NCBI GenBank assembly: GCA_028693165.1
Contig: JAQUVX010000002.1
Location: 1 to 64,000 of the forward strand
Length of the DNA: 64,000 nt
From: Lachnospiraceae bacterium
Lineage (GTDB): Bacteria; Bacillota; Clostridia; Lachnospirales; Lachnospiraceae
Reading direction: 5' to 3'
Shown one piece after another: positions 45,950-57,132 of the stretch (position 1 is its first letter; every line of letters starts with the position of its first letter). The notes under the pieces are model-generated. The model had not been told where the DNA came from. It did not search any database and worked only from the letters and a program-made list of their open reading frames with translations. A program made the translations under genes and the position numbers.

Positions 45950-47350
45950 TCACTCTTCTTCGGCAAGCGCCGCTTTTATCATAATCGCACACTCAATCCG
46001 CTTCTTCTGCATCTCGCAGCCGATGTCATAAGCGTCCGTAATGCTTCCATGGAAATTGTAGGAATTCGCCGCGCAGCCTCCGCTGCAGTAAAATCTCGCG
46101 AAACAGTTCCTGCATTTCTCCTTGGCATATACGTTGCAAAGCTTGAATTCGTCCCGGATATCGGTTCGTACAATGCCTGTGTCCACATTGCCCATCAGGA
46201 AATCTTCCTGACCCACAAACTGATGGCAGGGATAGAAATCGCCCCACGGGGTAACCGCCAGATATTCCGTACCGGAGCCGCATCCTGACAGCCGTTTCGC
46301 CACACACGGTCCCTGGTTCAAATCCATCATGAAATGGAAGAAATTGAAACCTCTTCCTTCTTTCTTACGCTTGATGTACTCCACCGCCAGCTTGTCGTAT
46401 TCTTCAAGGATCTGCGGCAGATCTTCCTCGCGGATCGCATAAGGCTCCTCCGGCGGACTCACCACCGGCTCGATGGACATCTGGTCGAATCCAAGATCCG
46501 CAAACAGCTTCACATCCTCCGCAAAATCGAGATTGTAGTGGGTAAAGGTTCCGCGCACATAATAGTCTTTCCCTGCACGGCTCTTCGCAAACTTCTGGAA
46601 TTTCGGAACGATGATATCGTAGCTGCTTCCATGTCCGTTGCGAGTCGGACGCATGCGGTCATTGATCTCCTTGCGGCCATCGAGGCTCAGCACAACATTG
46701 CTCATCTCGCGGTTGCAGAACTCCATGATCTCGTCGTTTAACAGCACACCGTTGGTCGTCAGGGTAAAGCGGAAGCGCTTATTGTGTGCTTCCTCCTGGG
46801 AGCGGCCATACGCGACGAGCTGCTTTACCACATCCCAGTTCATCAGCGGTTCACCGCCAAAGAAATCCACCTCCAGATTCCGGCGGTTGCCGGAGTTGGC
46901 GATCAGGAAATCCAGTGCTTTCCTTCCCACCTCATAGCTCATCAGAGCACGTCTTCCGTGATATTCTCCTTCTTCTGCAAAGCAGTACAGACAGCCCAGA
47001 TTACAGTCGTGCGCGATATGCAGACACAAAGCCTTCACCACGGTCTCACGCTTTTTGAAATCCGTCACATAAGTCTGATAAATGTCCTTCGTATAAAGCT
47101 CCTCGGCGTCAATCAGCTCCTGAACCTCTGAAAGCGCCTCCTCGACCTCCCCGGACGGATAGGTCTTTGCAAGCTCCTCCGCCACAGTATCCCGTATCTC
47201 CTGCGGAACCGGTGCCGCCGCAGCCAGCTCCTGCATCGTCGGTTCCAGCATGGCAATGGCATCATACACCACATCGTCCACCACGTGAACCGAGCCGCTG
47301 GCAATATCCATCACGATATTGTAACCATTATTTTTATATTGATGAATCAC
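45950..47350 (-). CDS. scfB: SCIFF-type radical SAM maturase (thioether-forming)
   Basis: A 466-aa radical SAM/SPASM enzyme. Residues 1-95 resemble the peptide-recognition (RRE-like) region of the SCIFF partner family. The SAM-cluster cysteines are C116, C120 and C123 (DCNLGCLYCF). The SPASM region near the C-terminus carries CGSGTEYLAV, YPCHQF, CRNCFARFYCSGGCAAN and a last GCEMQ Cys set for two more iron-sulfur clusters. Members such as CteB/Tte1186 form Cys-to-Thr thioether bonds in the precursor. The precursor gene lies 142 bp upstream. Confidence 0.93.
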   Translation of the reverse strand: MIHQYKNNGYNIVMDIASGSVHVVDDVVYDAIAMLEPTMQELAAAAPVPQEIRDTVAEELAKTYPSGEVEEALSEVQELIDAEELYTKDIYQTYVTDFKKRETVVKALCLHIAHDCNLGCLYCFAEEGEYHGRRALMSYEVGRKALDFLIANSGNRRNLEVDFFGGEPLMNWDVVKQLVAYGRSQEEAHNKRFRFTLTTNGVLLNDEIMEFCNREMSNVVLSLDGRKEINDRMRPTRNGHGSSYDIIVPKFQKFAKSRAGKDYYVRGTFTHYNLDFAEDVKLFADLGFDQMSIEPVVSPPEEPYAIREEDLPQILEEYDKLAVEYIKRKKEGRGFNFFHFMMDLNQGPCVAKRLSGCGSGTEYLAVTPWGDFYPCHQFVGQEDFLMGNVDTGIVRTDIRDEFKLCNVYAKEKCRNCFARFYCSGGCAANSYNFHGSITDAYDIGCEMQKKRIECAIMIKAALAEEE

Positions 47351-47405
47351 AGTTTTCTCCTTATCTAAGTACCCAAATTCCGGCTATATTTTCAATACAG
47401 ATATA

Positions 47406-47460
47406 GGCAGACAAGAAAGACCCCTACAATCCGGGACCATAGGGGTCTTTCTTGTCTGCC
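47406..47460 (-). terminator. 21-bp perfect hairpin between the SCIFF precursor and its maturase
   Basis: Arms 47406-47426 and 47440-47460 pair perfectly (GGCAGACAAGAAAGACCCCTA) around a 13-nt loop, 32 bp past the scfA stop. No U-run follows on the minus strand. It could be an attenuator or an RNA stabiliser that keeps precursor mRNA more abundant than maturase mRNA. Confidence 0.7.
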
Positions 47461-47492
47461 TCATCTCTGTATCCAGTTGTGAACCGATCTGC

Positions 47493-47639
47493 TTATCTGT
47501 TCGCGTTCTCACAGGTCTGGTTTCCAACGGTGCAGGAAGTCTTGCATGCGGACTGGCAGGAAGTCTGGCACTCGCCGCAGCCGCCCTTTTTCATGGATTC
47601 TTTCAGGGTCTTGTTATTTAAAGTTTTTACATGTTTCAT
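47493..47639 (-). CDS. scfA: SCIFF ranthipeptide precursor (six cysteines in forty-five residues)
   Basis: A 48-aa peptide gene, MKHVKTLNNKTLKESMKKGG followed by a Cys-rich core. Cysteines are at 21, 24, 28, 32, 36 and 43, the exact SCIFF pattern, and the core (CGECQTSCQSACKTSC) is nearly the family consensus. The N-terminal part is the leader read by the maturase; the core receives thioether bridges. ATG has AGGAGG about 9 nt upstream. The function of SCIFF peptides is unknown, although the system is almost universal in Clostridia. Next to secDF here, as in many relatives. Confidence 0.95.
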   Translation of the reverse strand: MKHVKTLNNKTLKESMKKGGCGECQTSCQSACKTSCTVGNQTCENANR

Positions 47640-47673
47640 GTCTTTTCGCCTCCTATGCTTACAATTCCTTGCG

Positions 47674-47702
47674 ATTATACCATAAGTCTACGCGCTTCGC
47701 AA
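47674..47702 (-). promoter_or_regulatory. Predicted promoter of the scfA-scfB-secDF-tgt-yajC unit
   Basis: Minus strand -35 TTGCGA, 17-nt spacer, -10 TATAAT, 35 bp before scfA. The -35 is just past the stop of the deacetylase gene. Confidence 0.65.
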
Positions 47703-47709
47703 GTCAAAA

Positions 47710-49074
47710 TTAGTTCGGCCGGAATCTGCTGTAGGCTTTGCCCGGAAGCATCCCGCCGCGATAAGAAGCCAGCTCACTGACCGTGACCAGCTGATATCCC
47801 CGGCTCACCAGCTCCGGGATCAGTGTCTGACTCGCAGCGGCCGTCGCTTCATACAGATCATGCATCAGAATAATATCCCCGTCCTGCACCTGATCCAGCA
47901 CGGTCTGAATCGTATTCTGCGTATCCCGCGTCTTCCAGTCCAGCGTATCGATCGACCACATCACCGCGGGCATGGAGACCGCTCCCACAACATCCATCCC
48001 CGCATCACAGCGGGCACCGCCGCAGGGGCGCATAAGCACCGGCGAGATTCCGCTCGAATCCGACACCACCTGATTGGTGCGCGCCAGCTGTTCTGCGAGT
48101 GCCATCGGCTCCACCTTCGTCATCAGCGTATGATCGTAGGTATGGTTGCCGACCTCGCAGCCCTGCTCTGCCATCTGTTTTACGATGCCGCTGTTCTTCT
48201 CCACCTGTTTTCCTACCATGAAAAAGGTGGCTTTGCCCCCAGCCGCTTTCAGCGCCTCAAGGATCTTGGGTGTCTCCGTGGAAGATGGTCCGTCGTCATA
48301 GGTCAATGCAATCATCGGCTTTGCCGGATCGATGCCGCCCGCATAAGAGGTCTTGCCTTCCTGCTTTTTCACCACCGAGATGCGCAGTCCGTCCATGCGC
48401 AGTCCCACGCCGGACGCTCCCGCCTCCTCGCCGTTCATCACCCAGTCCGTCCACGCCTCATCCTGAAGCACGCTATAGAGAATGTCGTAATATTCCCCCA
48501 GCTCCCCCGTCAGCTGCATCCGAACCGCCTCCAGCGGCATGTCCTGATCAATCCTGCCGCCGTCGCTGCCATCCTCCTGCCAGTCCAGCCAGCCGCTTCC
48601 GCTTAGATTTACCTGATATGTAATGGTTCCCGTCATGCCCTCCGGCTGATTGTGCAGCGTTGCCCGTATCGCCGTCACGCTGTTTCCGACCGGTGCCATA
48701 CAGTACGAATTATCCGCAAAGAAATGACTCCACCCTCTTTCCTTAACGTAAATCCCGTAGATCGCGCCCACATCCGGAAGATCTTCCAGCCTTTTCTTTG
48801 CCGCCTCTTCCTTTTCTGCCTCGGCCTCGGAAGCCACCTTCACACGCTCTGCCTCGATCGAAGCCAGTTCAATCTGCTTCGCATCCGTCTTCTTCGCCGC
48901 CCTGCTTCGTACTGCCGCCGCAATACTGCCGGCAATCACACAAATTGCCAGCGCAAAAAAGCAGCACAAGATACGCATCCTGCGCACATGGCGAAGCCGC
49001 TCTTCTTTTCTTCTGCGCCGTCGTTCCTGACGTTCCCGCAGTTGTTCTTCTGTCAATTCTTCTTCCATATTCAT
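47710..49074 (-). CDS. Membrane-anchored polysaccharide deacetylase with ChW domain
   Basis: A 454-aa protein with an unusual layout. A charged, coiled-coil-like cytoplasmic N-terminus (EEQLRERQERRRRRKEE) is followed by one membrane segment (ILCCFFALAICVIAGSIAAAV, about 35-55) and a second coil. Then come two ChW units (GSGWLDWQEDGSDGG and AWTDWVMNGEEAGASG, about 155-235) and a NodB deacetylase domain (about 250-440: TYDDGPS, HTYDH metal site, IILMHD). The motif usually RPPYG reads RPCGGA. It probably deacetylates peptidoglycan or another wall glycan. ATG 49074 is assumed; a TTG at 49086 in frame is the alternative. Confidence 0.85.
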   Translation of the reverse strand: MNMEEELTEEQLRERQERRRRRKEERLRHVRRMRILCCFFALAICVIAGSIAAAVRSRAAKKTDAKQIELASIEAERVKVASEAEAEKEEAAKKRLEDLPDVGAIYGIYVKERGWSHFFADNSYCMAPVGNSVTAIRATLHNQPEGMTGTITYQVNLSGSGWLDWQEDGSDGGRIDQDMPLEAVRMQLTGELGEYYDILYSVLQDEAWTDWVMNGEEAGASGVGLRMDGLRISVVKKQEGKTSYAGGIDPAKPMIALTYDDGPSSTETPKILEALKAAGGKATFFMVGKQVEKNSGIVKQMAEQGCEVGNHTYDHTLMTKVEPMALAEQLARTNQVVSDSSGISPVLMRPCGGARCDAGMDVVGAVSMPAVMWSIDTLDWKTRDTQNTIQTVLDQVQDGDIILMHDLYEATAAASQTLIPELVSRGYQLVTVSELASYRGGMLPGKAYSRFRPN

Positions 49075-49135
49075 GTTCTTCTGCAACGCTCCCCCACCAG
49101 AAATTCTACCATGATACTGTTTTCATACTATATAT

Positions 49136-49163
49136 AGTATAACAATTCGTCACGGCCTGTCAA
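49136..49163 (-). promoter_or_regulatory. Predicted promoter of the deacetylase gene
   Basis: Minus strand -35 TTGACA, 16-nt spacer, -10 TATACT, with an AT-rich stretch (TATATATAG) right after, about 60 bp before the start. Confidence 0.7.
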
Positions 49164-49179
49164 TAGACTTCGCATACCG

Positions 49180-49227
49180 AAAAAGAGCGAAGAGTGCTCA
49201 ATTCGACGCACGCCTCGCTCTTTTTTG
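49180..49227. terminator. Terminator after the Cys-rich membrane protein gene
   Basis: AAAAAGAGCGA...TCGCTCTTTTTT stem with a GC-rich imperfect centre, flanked by A- and T-runs, 15 bp past the stop at 49242. Confidence 0.75.
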
Positions 49228-49241
49228 TCATACAGAACCAA

Positions 49242-49382
49242 TCAGTGGCAGGAATCTCCGCCCTTGCAGCCCGGACATCCGCAGCCGCAGCCGGACTTTC
49301 CAGCTTTGGCATCCTTTACCTTCTTAACAATCACCGCGATCACTGCCGCAGCAATCACAATCCCTATAATCCAGTCAATCAT
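49242..49382 (-). CDS. Small Cys-rich membrane protein (FeoB-associated type)
   Basis: A 46-aa protein: one membrane helix (IDWIIGIVIAAAVIAVIV, residues 2-19), a Lys-rich stretch, and a Cys-rich tail SGCGCGCPGCKGGDSCH with five Cys and a final His. This fits the FeoB-associated Cys-rich membrane protein family, thought to take part in ferrous iron import, but no feo gene is visible nearby. GAGAGG lies about 8 nt before ATG. It has its own promoter, and a Fur-like site lies next to the -35. Confidence 0.8.
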   Translation of the reverse strand: MIDWIIGIVIAAAVIAVIVKKVKDAKAGKSGCGCGCPGCKGGDSCH

Positions 49383-49438
49383 TCATATGCCTCTCTTTCT
49401 TGCATCGATCTATATCAGGTGCCCTTATTTTCATGATC

Positions 49439-49467
49439 ATTATACTGCATCTCATCATTCCTGTCAA
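49439..49467 (-). promoter_or_regulatory. Predicted promoter of the Cys-rich membrane protein gene
   Basis: Minus strand -35 TTGACA, 17-nt spacer, -10 TATAAT, about 55 bp before the start codon. Consensus match at both boxes. Confidence 0.75.
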
Positions 49468-49474
49468 TAATTTT

Positions 49475-49493
49475 GATAATGGTTTTCATTTTC
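49475..49493. promoter_or_regulatory. Candidate Fur box
   Basis: GATAATGGTTTTCATTTTC matches 15 of 19 positions of the classical Fur box (GATAATGATAATCATTATC). It lies 7 bp upstream of the -35 of the Cys-rich protein gene. Confidence 0.5.
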
Positions 49494-49523
49494 TTTATTG
49501 TGGGGCGTAATTTCCTGTGACAC

Positions 49524-49562
49524 AAAAAAAGAATTCCAGGAACACCATGGTTCCCGGAACTC
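49524..49562 (-). terminator. Terminator of rpoBC
   Basis: On the minus strand GAGTTCCGGGAAC-catg-GTGTTCCTGGAATTC forms an imperfect stem with a CATG-containing loop, followed by TTTTTTT, 14 bp past the rpoC stop. Confidence 0.85.
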
Positions 49563-49575
49563 TCGTTATCGTTTA

Positions 49576-52500
49576 TTAAATCTCATCCTCAGAGTCTGCA
49601 CCCGTTTCATCAATATCGAACACTTCCGGTGCCTCCTCTGCCAGATCTGCATCATCATTCAGCAGGATCTCCTCGTCGTCTCCGAACAAAATCTCATCGT
49701 CCAGCTCGATGTCGGAATCCAGTTTCACGGAGCGGTAACGCTTCATGCCGGTACCAGCCGGAATCAGCTTACCAATCAGAACGTTCTCCTTCAGTCCAAT
49801 CAGATGGTCAACCTTGCCGTTGATCGCCGCCTCGGTCAGAACCTTGGTCGTCTCCTGGAAGGATGCCGCTGACAGGAAGGAATCTGTCGCCAGGGATGCC
49901 TTGGTGATACCAAGCATAACCTGCTTGCCGTCTGCCGGCTCCTTGCCCTCCGCGATCAGCGCTTCGTTCATCTCATTGTAATCCAGAATGTTCATGGATA
50001 CGCCCGGCAGCACATTGCTGTCGCCGCCTTCCTCGATTCGGATCTTCTTAAGCATCTGACGTACAATCATCTCAACGTGCTTATCATTGATTTCTACACC
50101 CTGCAGACGATATACACGCTGTACTTCACGGATCATGTAATCCTGTACGGCACGCACGCCCTTAATCTTCAGAATATCATGCGGGTTGACGCTACCTTCG
50201 GTCAGCTCATCACCGGCCTCGATCACCTGCTCATCCTGAACCTTGATTCTGGAACCGTAAGGAATCAGATAGGTCTTGGAATTGCCATCCGACGGATCGG
50301 TTACCACGATCTCGCGCTTCTTCTTGGTATCTTTCAGTGCCACCACACCGGCAAACTCGGAAATGATCGCGAGTCCCTTCGGCTTACGTGCCTCGAACAG
50401 CTCCTCGACACGAGGAAGACCCTGTGTGATATCTCCACCAGCTACACCGCCGGTATGGAAGGTACGCATGGTCAGCTGTGTACCAGGCTCACCGATAGAC
50501 TGTGCCGCAATGATGCCGACAGCCTCGCCCACCTGTACAGGCTGGCCGGTTGCCATGTTGGCGCCATAACATTTCGCGCAGACACCCACGTGAGACTTAC
50601 AGGTCAGCACGGTACGGATCTTGACGGAATCGCGTCCCAGCTTCTCCAGAACCTTCATAACACCAGCTGCACGCTTCGGTGTACACATATGGTTTGCCTT
50701 TACAATCACTTCGCCGGTATCCGGATCAGTGATGGTCTCTGCAATATAACGGCCGGTAATACGCTCCTGAAGACCCTCGATCGTCTCTTTTCCATCCATA
50801 AATGCTTTGATCTCCATGAACGGAATCTCTTTGCCTTCGCAGCAGTCCACATCACGGACAATCAAATCCTGTGATACGTCTACCAGACGGCGAGTCAGGT
50901 AACCCGAGTCAGCGGTACGCAGTGCCGTATCGGACAGACCTTTACGTGCACCATGTGCAGAGATGAAATACTCCAGTACGTCCAGTCCCTCACGGAAATT
51001 GGACTTGATCGGCAGCTCGATGGTATGACCGGTTGTATCGGCCATAAGTCCTCGCATACCTGCCAGCTGTTTGATCTGCTTATCAGATCCTCGTGCACCG
51101 GAATCAGCCATCATATAGATGTTGTTGTATTTATCCAGACCGGTCAGCAGGTCATGGGTCAGCTGCTCATCGGTGTTCTTCCAGGTCTCGATAACCTCTT
51201 TGTAACGCTCTTCCTCGGTGATCAAACCACGGCGATAGTTTTTCGCGATACGGTCAACCGTTGCCTGTGCGTCAGCGATCAGCTTCGGCTTGGACTCCGG
51301 CACCGTCATATCGGAAATGGATACGGTCATGGCTGCCTTGGTAGAATATTTATAACCGATTGCCTTGATGTCATCCAGCGTTACTGCGGTCTGCGTAGCA
51401 CCATGTACATTGATGACTTTCTCAAGGATCTGCTTTAACTGCTTCTTGCCTACGTGGAAATCAACCTCCAGCAGCAGGTCATTGCCCTCTGCGCTTCTGT
51501 CTACGAAGCCCAGATCCTGCGGAATGATCTCATTGAAAATGAAGCGGCCAACGGTGGACTCAACCACGCCGGTCTTGACGGTACCATCCGGCATCGTCTT
51601 GCTGACTCTGGCTTTGATGCGGGTATGCAGGGTTACTGCACTGTTCTCATACGCCAGAATCGCTTCGTTGACACTCTTGAATACCATGCCTTCGCCCTTT
51701 GCACCAGGACGCTCCTGTGTCAGATAATAGATACCAAGTACCATATCCTGAGAAGGAACGGCTACCGGGCCACCATCGGACGGCTTTAACAGGTTGTTCG
51801 GAGACAGCAGCAGGAAACGGCACTCTGCCTGAGCCTCTACGGAAAGTGGAAGATGTACTGCCATCTGGTCACCATCAAAGTCTGCGTTGAACGCGGTACA
51901 TACCAGCGGATGCAGCTTGATTGCCTTACCCTCAACCAGGATCGGCTCAAACGCCTGGATACCCAGTCTGTGCAGGGTAGGTGCTCGGTTTAACATAACC
52001 GGATGCTCTTTGATGACATCCTCAAGTACGTCCCAGACCTCGGTCTGCAGACGCTCTACCATCTTCTTCGCGCTCTTGATGTTGTGAGCGGTGCCATTCT
52101 GAACCAGCTCTTTCATAACAAACGGTTTGAACAGCTCGATCGCCATCTCTTTCGGAAGACCGCACTGATAAATCTTCAGCTCCGGTCCAACGACGATAAC
52201 GGAACGTCCGGAATAGTCAACTCGCTTACCAAGCAGGTTCTGGCGGAAACGGCCCTGTTTACCTTTCAGCATATCGGAAAGGGATTTCAGTGCCCGGTTT
52301 CCAGGACCGGTTACCGGTCTGCCGCGTCTGCCATTGTCGATCAGCGCGTCAACCGCTTCCTGCAGCATACGCTTCTCGTTGCGCACGATGATATCCGGTG
52401 CACCCAGCTCCAAAAGACGGGCCAGACGGTTGTTGCGGTTGATGATTCTTCTATATAAGTCGTTTAAGTCAGAGGTTGCAAAACGGCCGCCGTCCAGCTG

Positions 52501-53247
52501 TACCATAGGACGGATATCCGGCGGGATAACCGGGACCACAGTCATCACCATCCACTCCGGCTTATTGCCGGAATTGCGGAATGCTTCTACAACTTCCAGT
52601 CTCTTGATGATTCTTGCACGTTTCTGTCCGCTGGAATCCTTCAAGTCGCGTTTCAGCTCCTCAGATTCCTTCTCCAGATCGATGGACCGAAGCAGTTCCA
52701 TCACAGCCTCGGCACCCATTCCAACACGGAAGTTGCCGTAGCCCCACTTCTCCACTTCTTCACGGTACTCTTTCTCAGAAAGGACCTGCTTGTACTGCAG
52801 GCTGGTGTCTTTCTTGTCCAGAACGATATAGGACGCGAAGTACAGAACCTTCTCCAGAATACGCGGAGAAATGTCCAGAATCAGACCCATACGGCTCGGA
52901 ATTCCCTTAAAGTACCAGATATGAGATACAGGAGCAGCCAGCTGGATATGGCCGATACGCTCTCTGCGGACGCTGGATTTGGTTACCTCCACTCCGCAGC
53001 GGTCACAGATAACACCTTTGTATCTGATCTTTTTGTATTTGCCGCAATGACATTCCCAGTCTTTGCTCGGTCCGAAAATGCGTTCGCAGAACAGACCGTC
53101 ACGCTCCGGCTTCAGAGTACGATAGTTGATGGTCTCCGGTTTTTTCACCTCACCGTGGGACCACTCCAGAATCTTCTCCGGAGAAGCCAGGCCAATCTTA
53201 ATGGCATCAAATGTCAATGGCTGATATGTTTCATTTGTCTCAGGCAT
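49576..53247 (-). CDS. rpoC: DNA-directed RNA polymerase subunit beta'
   Basis: The 1223-aa subunit holds the catalytic Mg2+ in [14 protein letters not shown] (about residue 455). It has the N-terminal zinc site (CHCGKYK ... CDRCGVEV, about 66-85) and the second one ([15 protein letters not shown], about 870). The bridge-helix region [20 protein letters not shown] is intact. Length is normal for Clostridia. It lies 18 bp after rpoB and ends in an acidic tail. Confidence 0.98.
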   Translation of the reverse strand: MPETNETYQPLTFDAIKIGLASPEKILEWSHGEVKKPETINYRTLKPERDGLFCERIFGPSKDWECHCGKYKKIRYKGVICDRCGVEVTKSSVRRERIGHIQLAAPVSHIWYFKGIPSRMGLILDISPRILEKVLYFASYIVLDKKDTSLQYKQVLSEKEYREEVEKWGYGNFRVGMGAEAVMELLRSIDLEKESEELKRDLKDSSGQKRARIIKRLEVVEAFRNSGNKPEWMVMTVVPVIPPDIRPMVQLDGGRFATSDLNDLYRRIINRNNRLARLLELGAPDIIVRNEKRMLQEAVDALIDNGRRGRPVTGPGNRALKSLSDMLKGKQGRFRQNLLGKRVDYSGRSVIVVGPELKIYQCGLPKEMAIELFKPFVMKELVQNGTAHNIKSAKKMVERLQTEVWDVLEDVIKEHPVMLNRAPTLHRLGIQAFEPILVEGKAIKLHPLVCTAFNADFDGDQMAVHLPLSVEAQAECRFLLLSPNNLLKPSDGGPVAVPSQDMVLGIYYLTQERPGAKGEGMVFKSVNEAILAYENSAVTLHTRIKARVSKTMPDGTVKTGVVESTVGRFIFNEIIPQDLGFVDRSAEGNDLLLEVDFHVGKKQLKQILEKVINVHGATQTAVTLDDIKAIGYKYSTKAAMTVSISDMTVPESKPKLIADAQATVDRIAKNYRRGLITEEERYKEVIETWKNTDEQLTHDLLTGLDKYNNIYMMADSGARGSDKQIKQLAGMRGLMADTTGHTIELPIKSNFREGLDVLEYFISAHGARKGLSDTALRTADSGYLTRRLVDVSQDLIVRDVDCCEGKEIPFMEIKAFMDGKETIEGLQERITGRYIAETITDPDTGEVIVKANHMCTPKRAAGVMKVLEKLGRDSVKIRTVLTCKSHVGVCAKCYGANMATGQPVQVGEAVGIIAAQSIGEPGTQLTMRTFHTGGVAGGDITQGLPRVEELFEARKPKGLAIISEFAGVVALKDTKKKREIVVTDPSDGNSKTYLIPYGSRIKVQDEQVIEAGDELTEGSVNPHDILKIKGVRAVQDYMIREVQRVYRLQGVEINDKHVEMIVRQMLKKIRIEEGGDSNVLPGVSMNILDYNEMNEALIAEGKEPADGKQVMLGITKASLATDSFLSAASFQETTKVLTEAAINGKVDHLIGLKENVLIGKLIPAGTGMKRYRSVKLDSDIELDDEILFGDDEEILLNDDADLAEEAPEVFDIDETGADSEDEI

Positions 53248-53265
53248 GAGCGATACTCCCTTCTA

Positions 53266-56200
53266 TTATTCTTCATCAGAGGACTTGGCGTCCGTTTCAT
53301 CAAGTTCGATGTCATCGTCTTCAAAATCAACGGCATCATCTTCCTCTTCTTCAACGGCAATCAGCTCGCCTCCCTGGAATTCCTGCTTCTGATAGCCGAA
53401 CTCTCCAAAGGATTCTTCCCGATTGAAGTTGCGGTCGCCCTCGATAATCGAGCGCAGATCCGTCTCGCCGAAATCGACGGTCTCGCCGATCTCTACCTCT
53501 GTATTGTCATCACGCAGCACTCTCACGTCCAGTCCCAGAGACTGAAGCTCTTTCAAGAGCACCTTGAAGGACTCCGGAATACCCGGCTCCGGGATATTCT
53601 CGCCCTTGATGATCGCCTCGTACGTCTTTACACGGCCGATCACGTCATCGGACTTAACGGTCAGGATCTCCTGCAGCGTGTAGGATGCACCATACGCCTC
53701 CAGAGCCCAAACCTCCATCTCACCGAAACGCTGTCCGCCGAACTGTGCCTTACCACCCAACGGCTGCTGGGTAACCAGGGAGTATGGACCGGTGGAACGC
53801 GCATGGATCTTATCGTCTACCAGATGATGGAGTTTCAGGTAATGCATGTGGCCGATCGTAACCGCGCTGTCAAAATACTCGCCGGTACGTCCGTCACGCA
53901 GTCTCACTTTACCGTCACGGCTCAGCGGAACACCCTTCCACAACTCACGGTGATCCAGATGATCAGCCAGATAATCCATCAGTTCCGGTTTCAGTGTATC
54001 TTTATATTTCTCCTGGAATTCCTCCCAGGAACTGTTTACAAAATCATTAGCAACATCCAGTGTGTCCATGATGTCGATCTCGTTCGCGCCATCGAAGACC
54101 GGAGTCGCAATGTTGAAGCCAAGGGCCTTCGCCGCAAGACTTAAGTGGATCTCAAGCACCTGACCAATGTTCATACGGGAAGGTACGCCCAGCGGGTTCA
54201 GCACGATATCCAGCGGACGGCCATTCGGCAGGAACGGCATATCCTCGACCGGAAGTACACGGGAAACAACACCCTTGTTGCCGTGACGTCCTGCCATCTT
54301 ATCGCCGACAGAAATCTTACGCTTCTGAGCAATGTAAATGCGGACCGTCTGGTTCACGCCAGGAGCCAGCTCGTCGCCGTTCTCTCTGGTAAATACTTTT
54401 GCATCCACGATGATACCATAAGCACCATGCGGAACCTTCAGGGATGTATCTCTTACCTCTCTTGCCTTCTCGCCAAAGATCGCACGCAGCAGACGCTCTT
54501 CCGCAGTCAGCTCGGTCTCACCCTTCGGGGTAACCTTACCAACCAGAATATCTCCGGCACGCACTTCTGCTCCGATACGGATGATACCTCTCTCGTCCAG
54601 ATCCTTCAGCGCATCATCGCCGACACCTGGTACGTCACGGGTAATCTCTTCCGGTCCCAGCTTGGTATCACGGGCCTCCGCCTCGTATTCCTCGATATGA
54701 ACAGAAGTATAAACATCCTCCTGCACCAGACGCTCGGAAAGCAGAACCGCATCCTCGTAGTTGTAACCCTCCCAGGTCATGAATCCGATCAGTGGATTCT
54801 TGCCCAGCGCAATCTCGCCGTTCTGTGTGGACGGACCGTCTGCGATCACTTCACCAGCCTCCACATGGTCGTTCTTGTAAACGATCGGCTTCTGGTTGTA
54901 GCAGTTGGACTGGTTGCTTCTCTTAAATTTGGTCAGATGGTAGACATCTCTGGCACCATTGTCATCTCTCTTGATAATGATCTCGTTGGATGCGGAACGC
55001 TCAATCACGCCGGCATGTCTTGCCACGACGCAGACACCAGAGTCAACAGCCGCCTTGCCCTCAATACCTGTACCGACAACCGGTGCTTCGGTATTCAGAA
55101 GCGGAACTGCCTGACGCTGCATGTTGGAACCCATCAGCGCACGGTTTGCATCATCGTTCTCCAGGAACGGAATCATGGAAGTCGCCACAGAGAACACCAT
55201 CTTCGGGGATACATCCATCAGATCGATCGCTTTCTTCTGGAATGCGGAAGTCTCCTCGCGGAAACGGCCGGAGACGTTGTTGTGAACGAAATGACCATCG
55301 TCATCCAGCGGCTCATTTGCCTGAGCCACGACGAAATTATCCTCTTCGTCTGCTGTCAGGTAGACAACCTCTTCGGTAACAATCGGGTTGTCCGGATTGC
55401 TCTTATCTACAATACGGTACGGAGCCTCGATAAAGCCGTACTGATTCACTCTCGCATAGGTAGCCAGGGAGTTGATCAGACCGATGTTCGGTCCCTCAGG
55501 AGTCTCGATCGGGCACATACGTCCATAATGGGTATAGTGTACATCTCGAACCTCGAATCCGGCACGGTCTCTTGACAGACCGCCAGGTCCCAGTGCAGAC
55601 AGACGTCTCTTATGGGTCAGCTCAGCCAGCGGGTTGTTCTGATCCATAAACTGGGACAGCTGGGAACTTCCGAAGAATTCCTTCACCGCTGCGGTAACCG
55701 GCTTGATGTTGATCAGAGACTGGGGCGTAATGCCATCCATATCCTGGGTGGTCATACGCTCTCTTACCACACGCTCCATACGGGACAGACCGATACGATA
55801 CTGGTTCTGCAAAAGTTCACCGACCGCACGGATACGACGGTTGCCCAGATGATCGATATCATCTGCGTTGCCGATCTCGCCTTCCAGATGCATGTTGTAG
55901 TTGATGGAAGCAATGATGTCTTCCTTTGTAATGTGCTTCGGAATCAGTTCGCCGATATTTCTCTGAATCTGTTCCTTCAGCGCTTCCTGATCAGAACCAG
56001 CTTCTTCCAGAATAGTTTTCAGCACCGGATAATATACTAACTCTGTAACACCGGCCTCCTTCGGGTCAAACTCCACGAACGATGCCAGGTCTACCATCAT
56101 GTTGGAGAGAACCTTGTAGTTGTGATCCGGTCCCTGGATGAACACGAACGGAACCGCTGCGTTCTGCAGGGTAACCGCCAGATCCTTATCCACGGTGGTA

Positions 56201-57132
56201 CCAGCCTCAGCCAGAACCTCACCGGTCGTCACATCCACCACGTCCTCTGACAGCACATGGCCTTTGATCCGGTTTTTGAAGTGAAGCTTCTTATTAAATT
56301 TATATCTGCCGACTTTGGCCAGGTCATAACGACGCGGGTCAAAGAACATGCTGTTCAACAGGCTCTCTGCACTATCAACGGATAACGGCTCGCCCGGACG
56401 GATCTTGCGGTACAGCTCTAACAGACCATCCTGGTAATTCTCGGAGGTATCCTTTCCAAAGCTTGCCAAGAGCTTTGGCTCCTCACCAAACAGATTGATG
56501 ATCTCTGCGTTGGTTCCATAACCAAGCGCACGTACCAGTACCGTAACCGGAACCTTACGGGTACGATCTACGCGTACATAAAAGATATCATTGGAATCTG
56601 TCTCGTACTCCAGCCATGCACCACGGTTCGGGATCACGGTACAGGAATACAGTTCCTTACCAATCTTATCATGTCCGATACCATAGTAAATGCCAGGAGA
56701 ACGCACAAGCTGGCTGACAATAACACGCTCTGCTCCGTTGATCACGAAGGAGCCGGTATCTGTCATCAGCGGAAGATCACCCATGAAAATCTCATGCTCG
56801 TTGATCTCTTCTTTATCCTTATTGTAAAGTCTTACCCTTACTTTTAAAGGTGCTGCATAAGTAGCGTCGCGTTCTTTGCATTCTTCGATGTTGTATTTGA
56901 CTTCATCTTTACATAATGTAAAATCCACAAACTCCAGGCTTAAGTGGCCGGCAAAGTCCGAGATTGGGGAGATATCTTCAAATACTTCTTTCAATCCATC
57001 ATCGAGGAACCACTGATAGGAGTCTTTTTGAATCTCAATCAGGTTCGGCATCTCAAGAACTTCTTTCTGTCTTGAGTAGCTCATTCTAACGCTTTTACCG
57101 GCTGGTACCGGACGCATTCTGCTTTTCTCCAT
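53266..57132 (-). CDS. rpoB: DNA-directed RNA polymerase subunit beta
   Basis: A 1288-aa subunit. The rifampicin region [30 protein letters not shown] (in part, about residue 480-510) shows the susceptible-type residues. [11 protein letters not shown] and the C-terminal [22 protein letters not shown] are diagnostic. The start is ATG 57132 ([14 protein letters not shown]), matching clostridial homologs; the frame is open 27 codons further into the leader. The C-terminal tail is strongly acidic. No rplL/rplJ precede it in the window; the gene has its own promoter. Confidence 0.98.
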   Translation of the reverse strand: MEKSRMRPVPAGKSVRMSYSRQKEVLEMPNLIEIQKDSYQWFLDDGLKEVFEDISPISDFAGHLSLEFVDFTLCKDEVKYNIEECKERDATYAAPLKVRVRLYNKDKEEINEHEIFMGDLPLMTDTGSFVINGAERVIVSQLVRSPGIYYGIGHDKIGKELYSCTVIPNRGAWLEYETDSNDIFYVRVDRTRKVPVTVLVRALGYGTNAEIINLFGEEPKLLASFGKDTSENYQDGLLELYRKIRPGEPLSVDSAESLLNSMFFDPRRYDLAKVGRYKFNKKLHFKNRIKGHVLSEDVVDVTTGEVLAEAGTTVDKDLAVTLQNAAVPFVFIQGPDHNYKVLSNMMVDLASFVEFDPKEAGVTELVYYPVLKTILEEAGSDQEALKEQIQRNIGELIPKHITKEDIIASINYNMHLEGEIGNADDIDHLGNRRIRAVGELLQNQYRIGLSRMERVVRERMTTQDMDGITPQSLINIKPVTAAVKEFFGSSQLSQFMDQNNPLAELTHKRRLSALGPGGLSRDRAGFEVRDVHYTHYGRMCPIETPEGPNIGLINSLATYARVNQYGFIEAPYRIVDKSNPDNPIVTEEVVYLTADEEDNFVVAQANEPLDDDGHFVHNNVSGRFREETSAFQKKAIDLMDVSPKMVFSVATSMIPFLENDDANRALMGSNMQRQAVPLLNTEAPVVGTGIEGKAAVDSGVCVVARHAGVIERSASNEIIIKRDDNGARDVYHLTKFKRSNQSNCYNQKPIVYKNDHVEAGEVIADGPSTQNGEIALGKNPLIGFMTWEGYNYEDAVLLSERLVQEDVYTSVHIEEYEAEARDTKLGPEEITRDVPGVGDDALKDLDERGIIRIGAEVRAGDILVGKVTPKGETELTAEERLLRAIFGEKAREVRDTSLKVPHGAYGIIVDAKVFTRENGDELAPGVNQTVRIYIAQKRKISVGDKMAGRHGNKGVVSRVLPVEDMPFLPNGRPLDIVLNPLGVPSRMNIGQVLEIHLSLAAKALGFNIATPVFDGANEIDIMDTLDVANDFVNSSWEEFQEKYKDTLKPELMDYLADHLDHRELWKGVPLSRDGKVRLRDGRTGEYFDSAVTIGHMHYLKLHHLVDDKIHARSTGPYSLVTQQPLGGKAQFGGQRFGEMEVWALEAYGASYTLQEILTVKSDDVIGRVKTYEAIIKGENIPEPGIPESFKVLLKELQSLGLDVRVLRDDNTEVEIGETVDFGETDLRSIIEGDRNFNREESFGEFGYQKQEFQGGELIAVEEEEDDAVDFEDDDIELDETDAKSSDEE

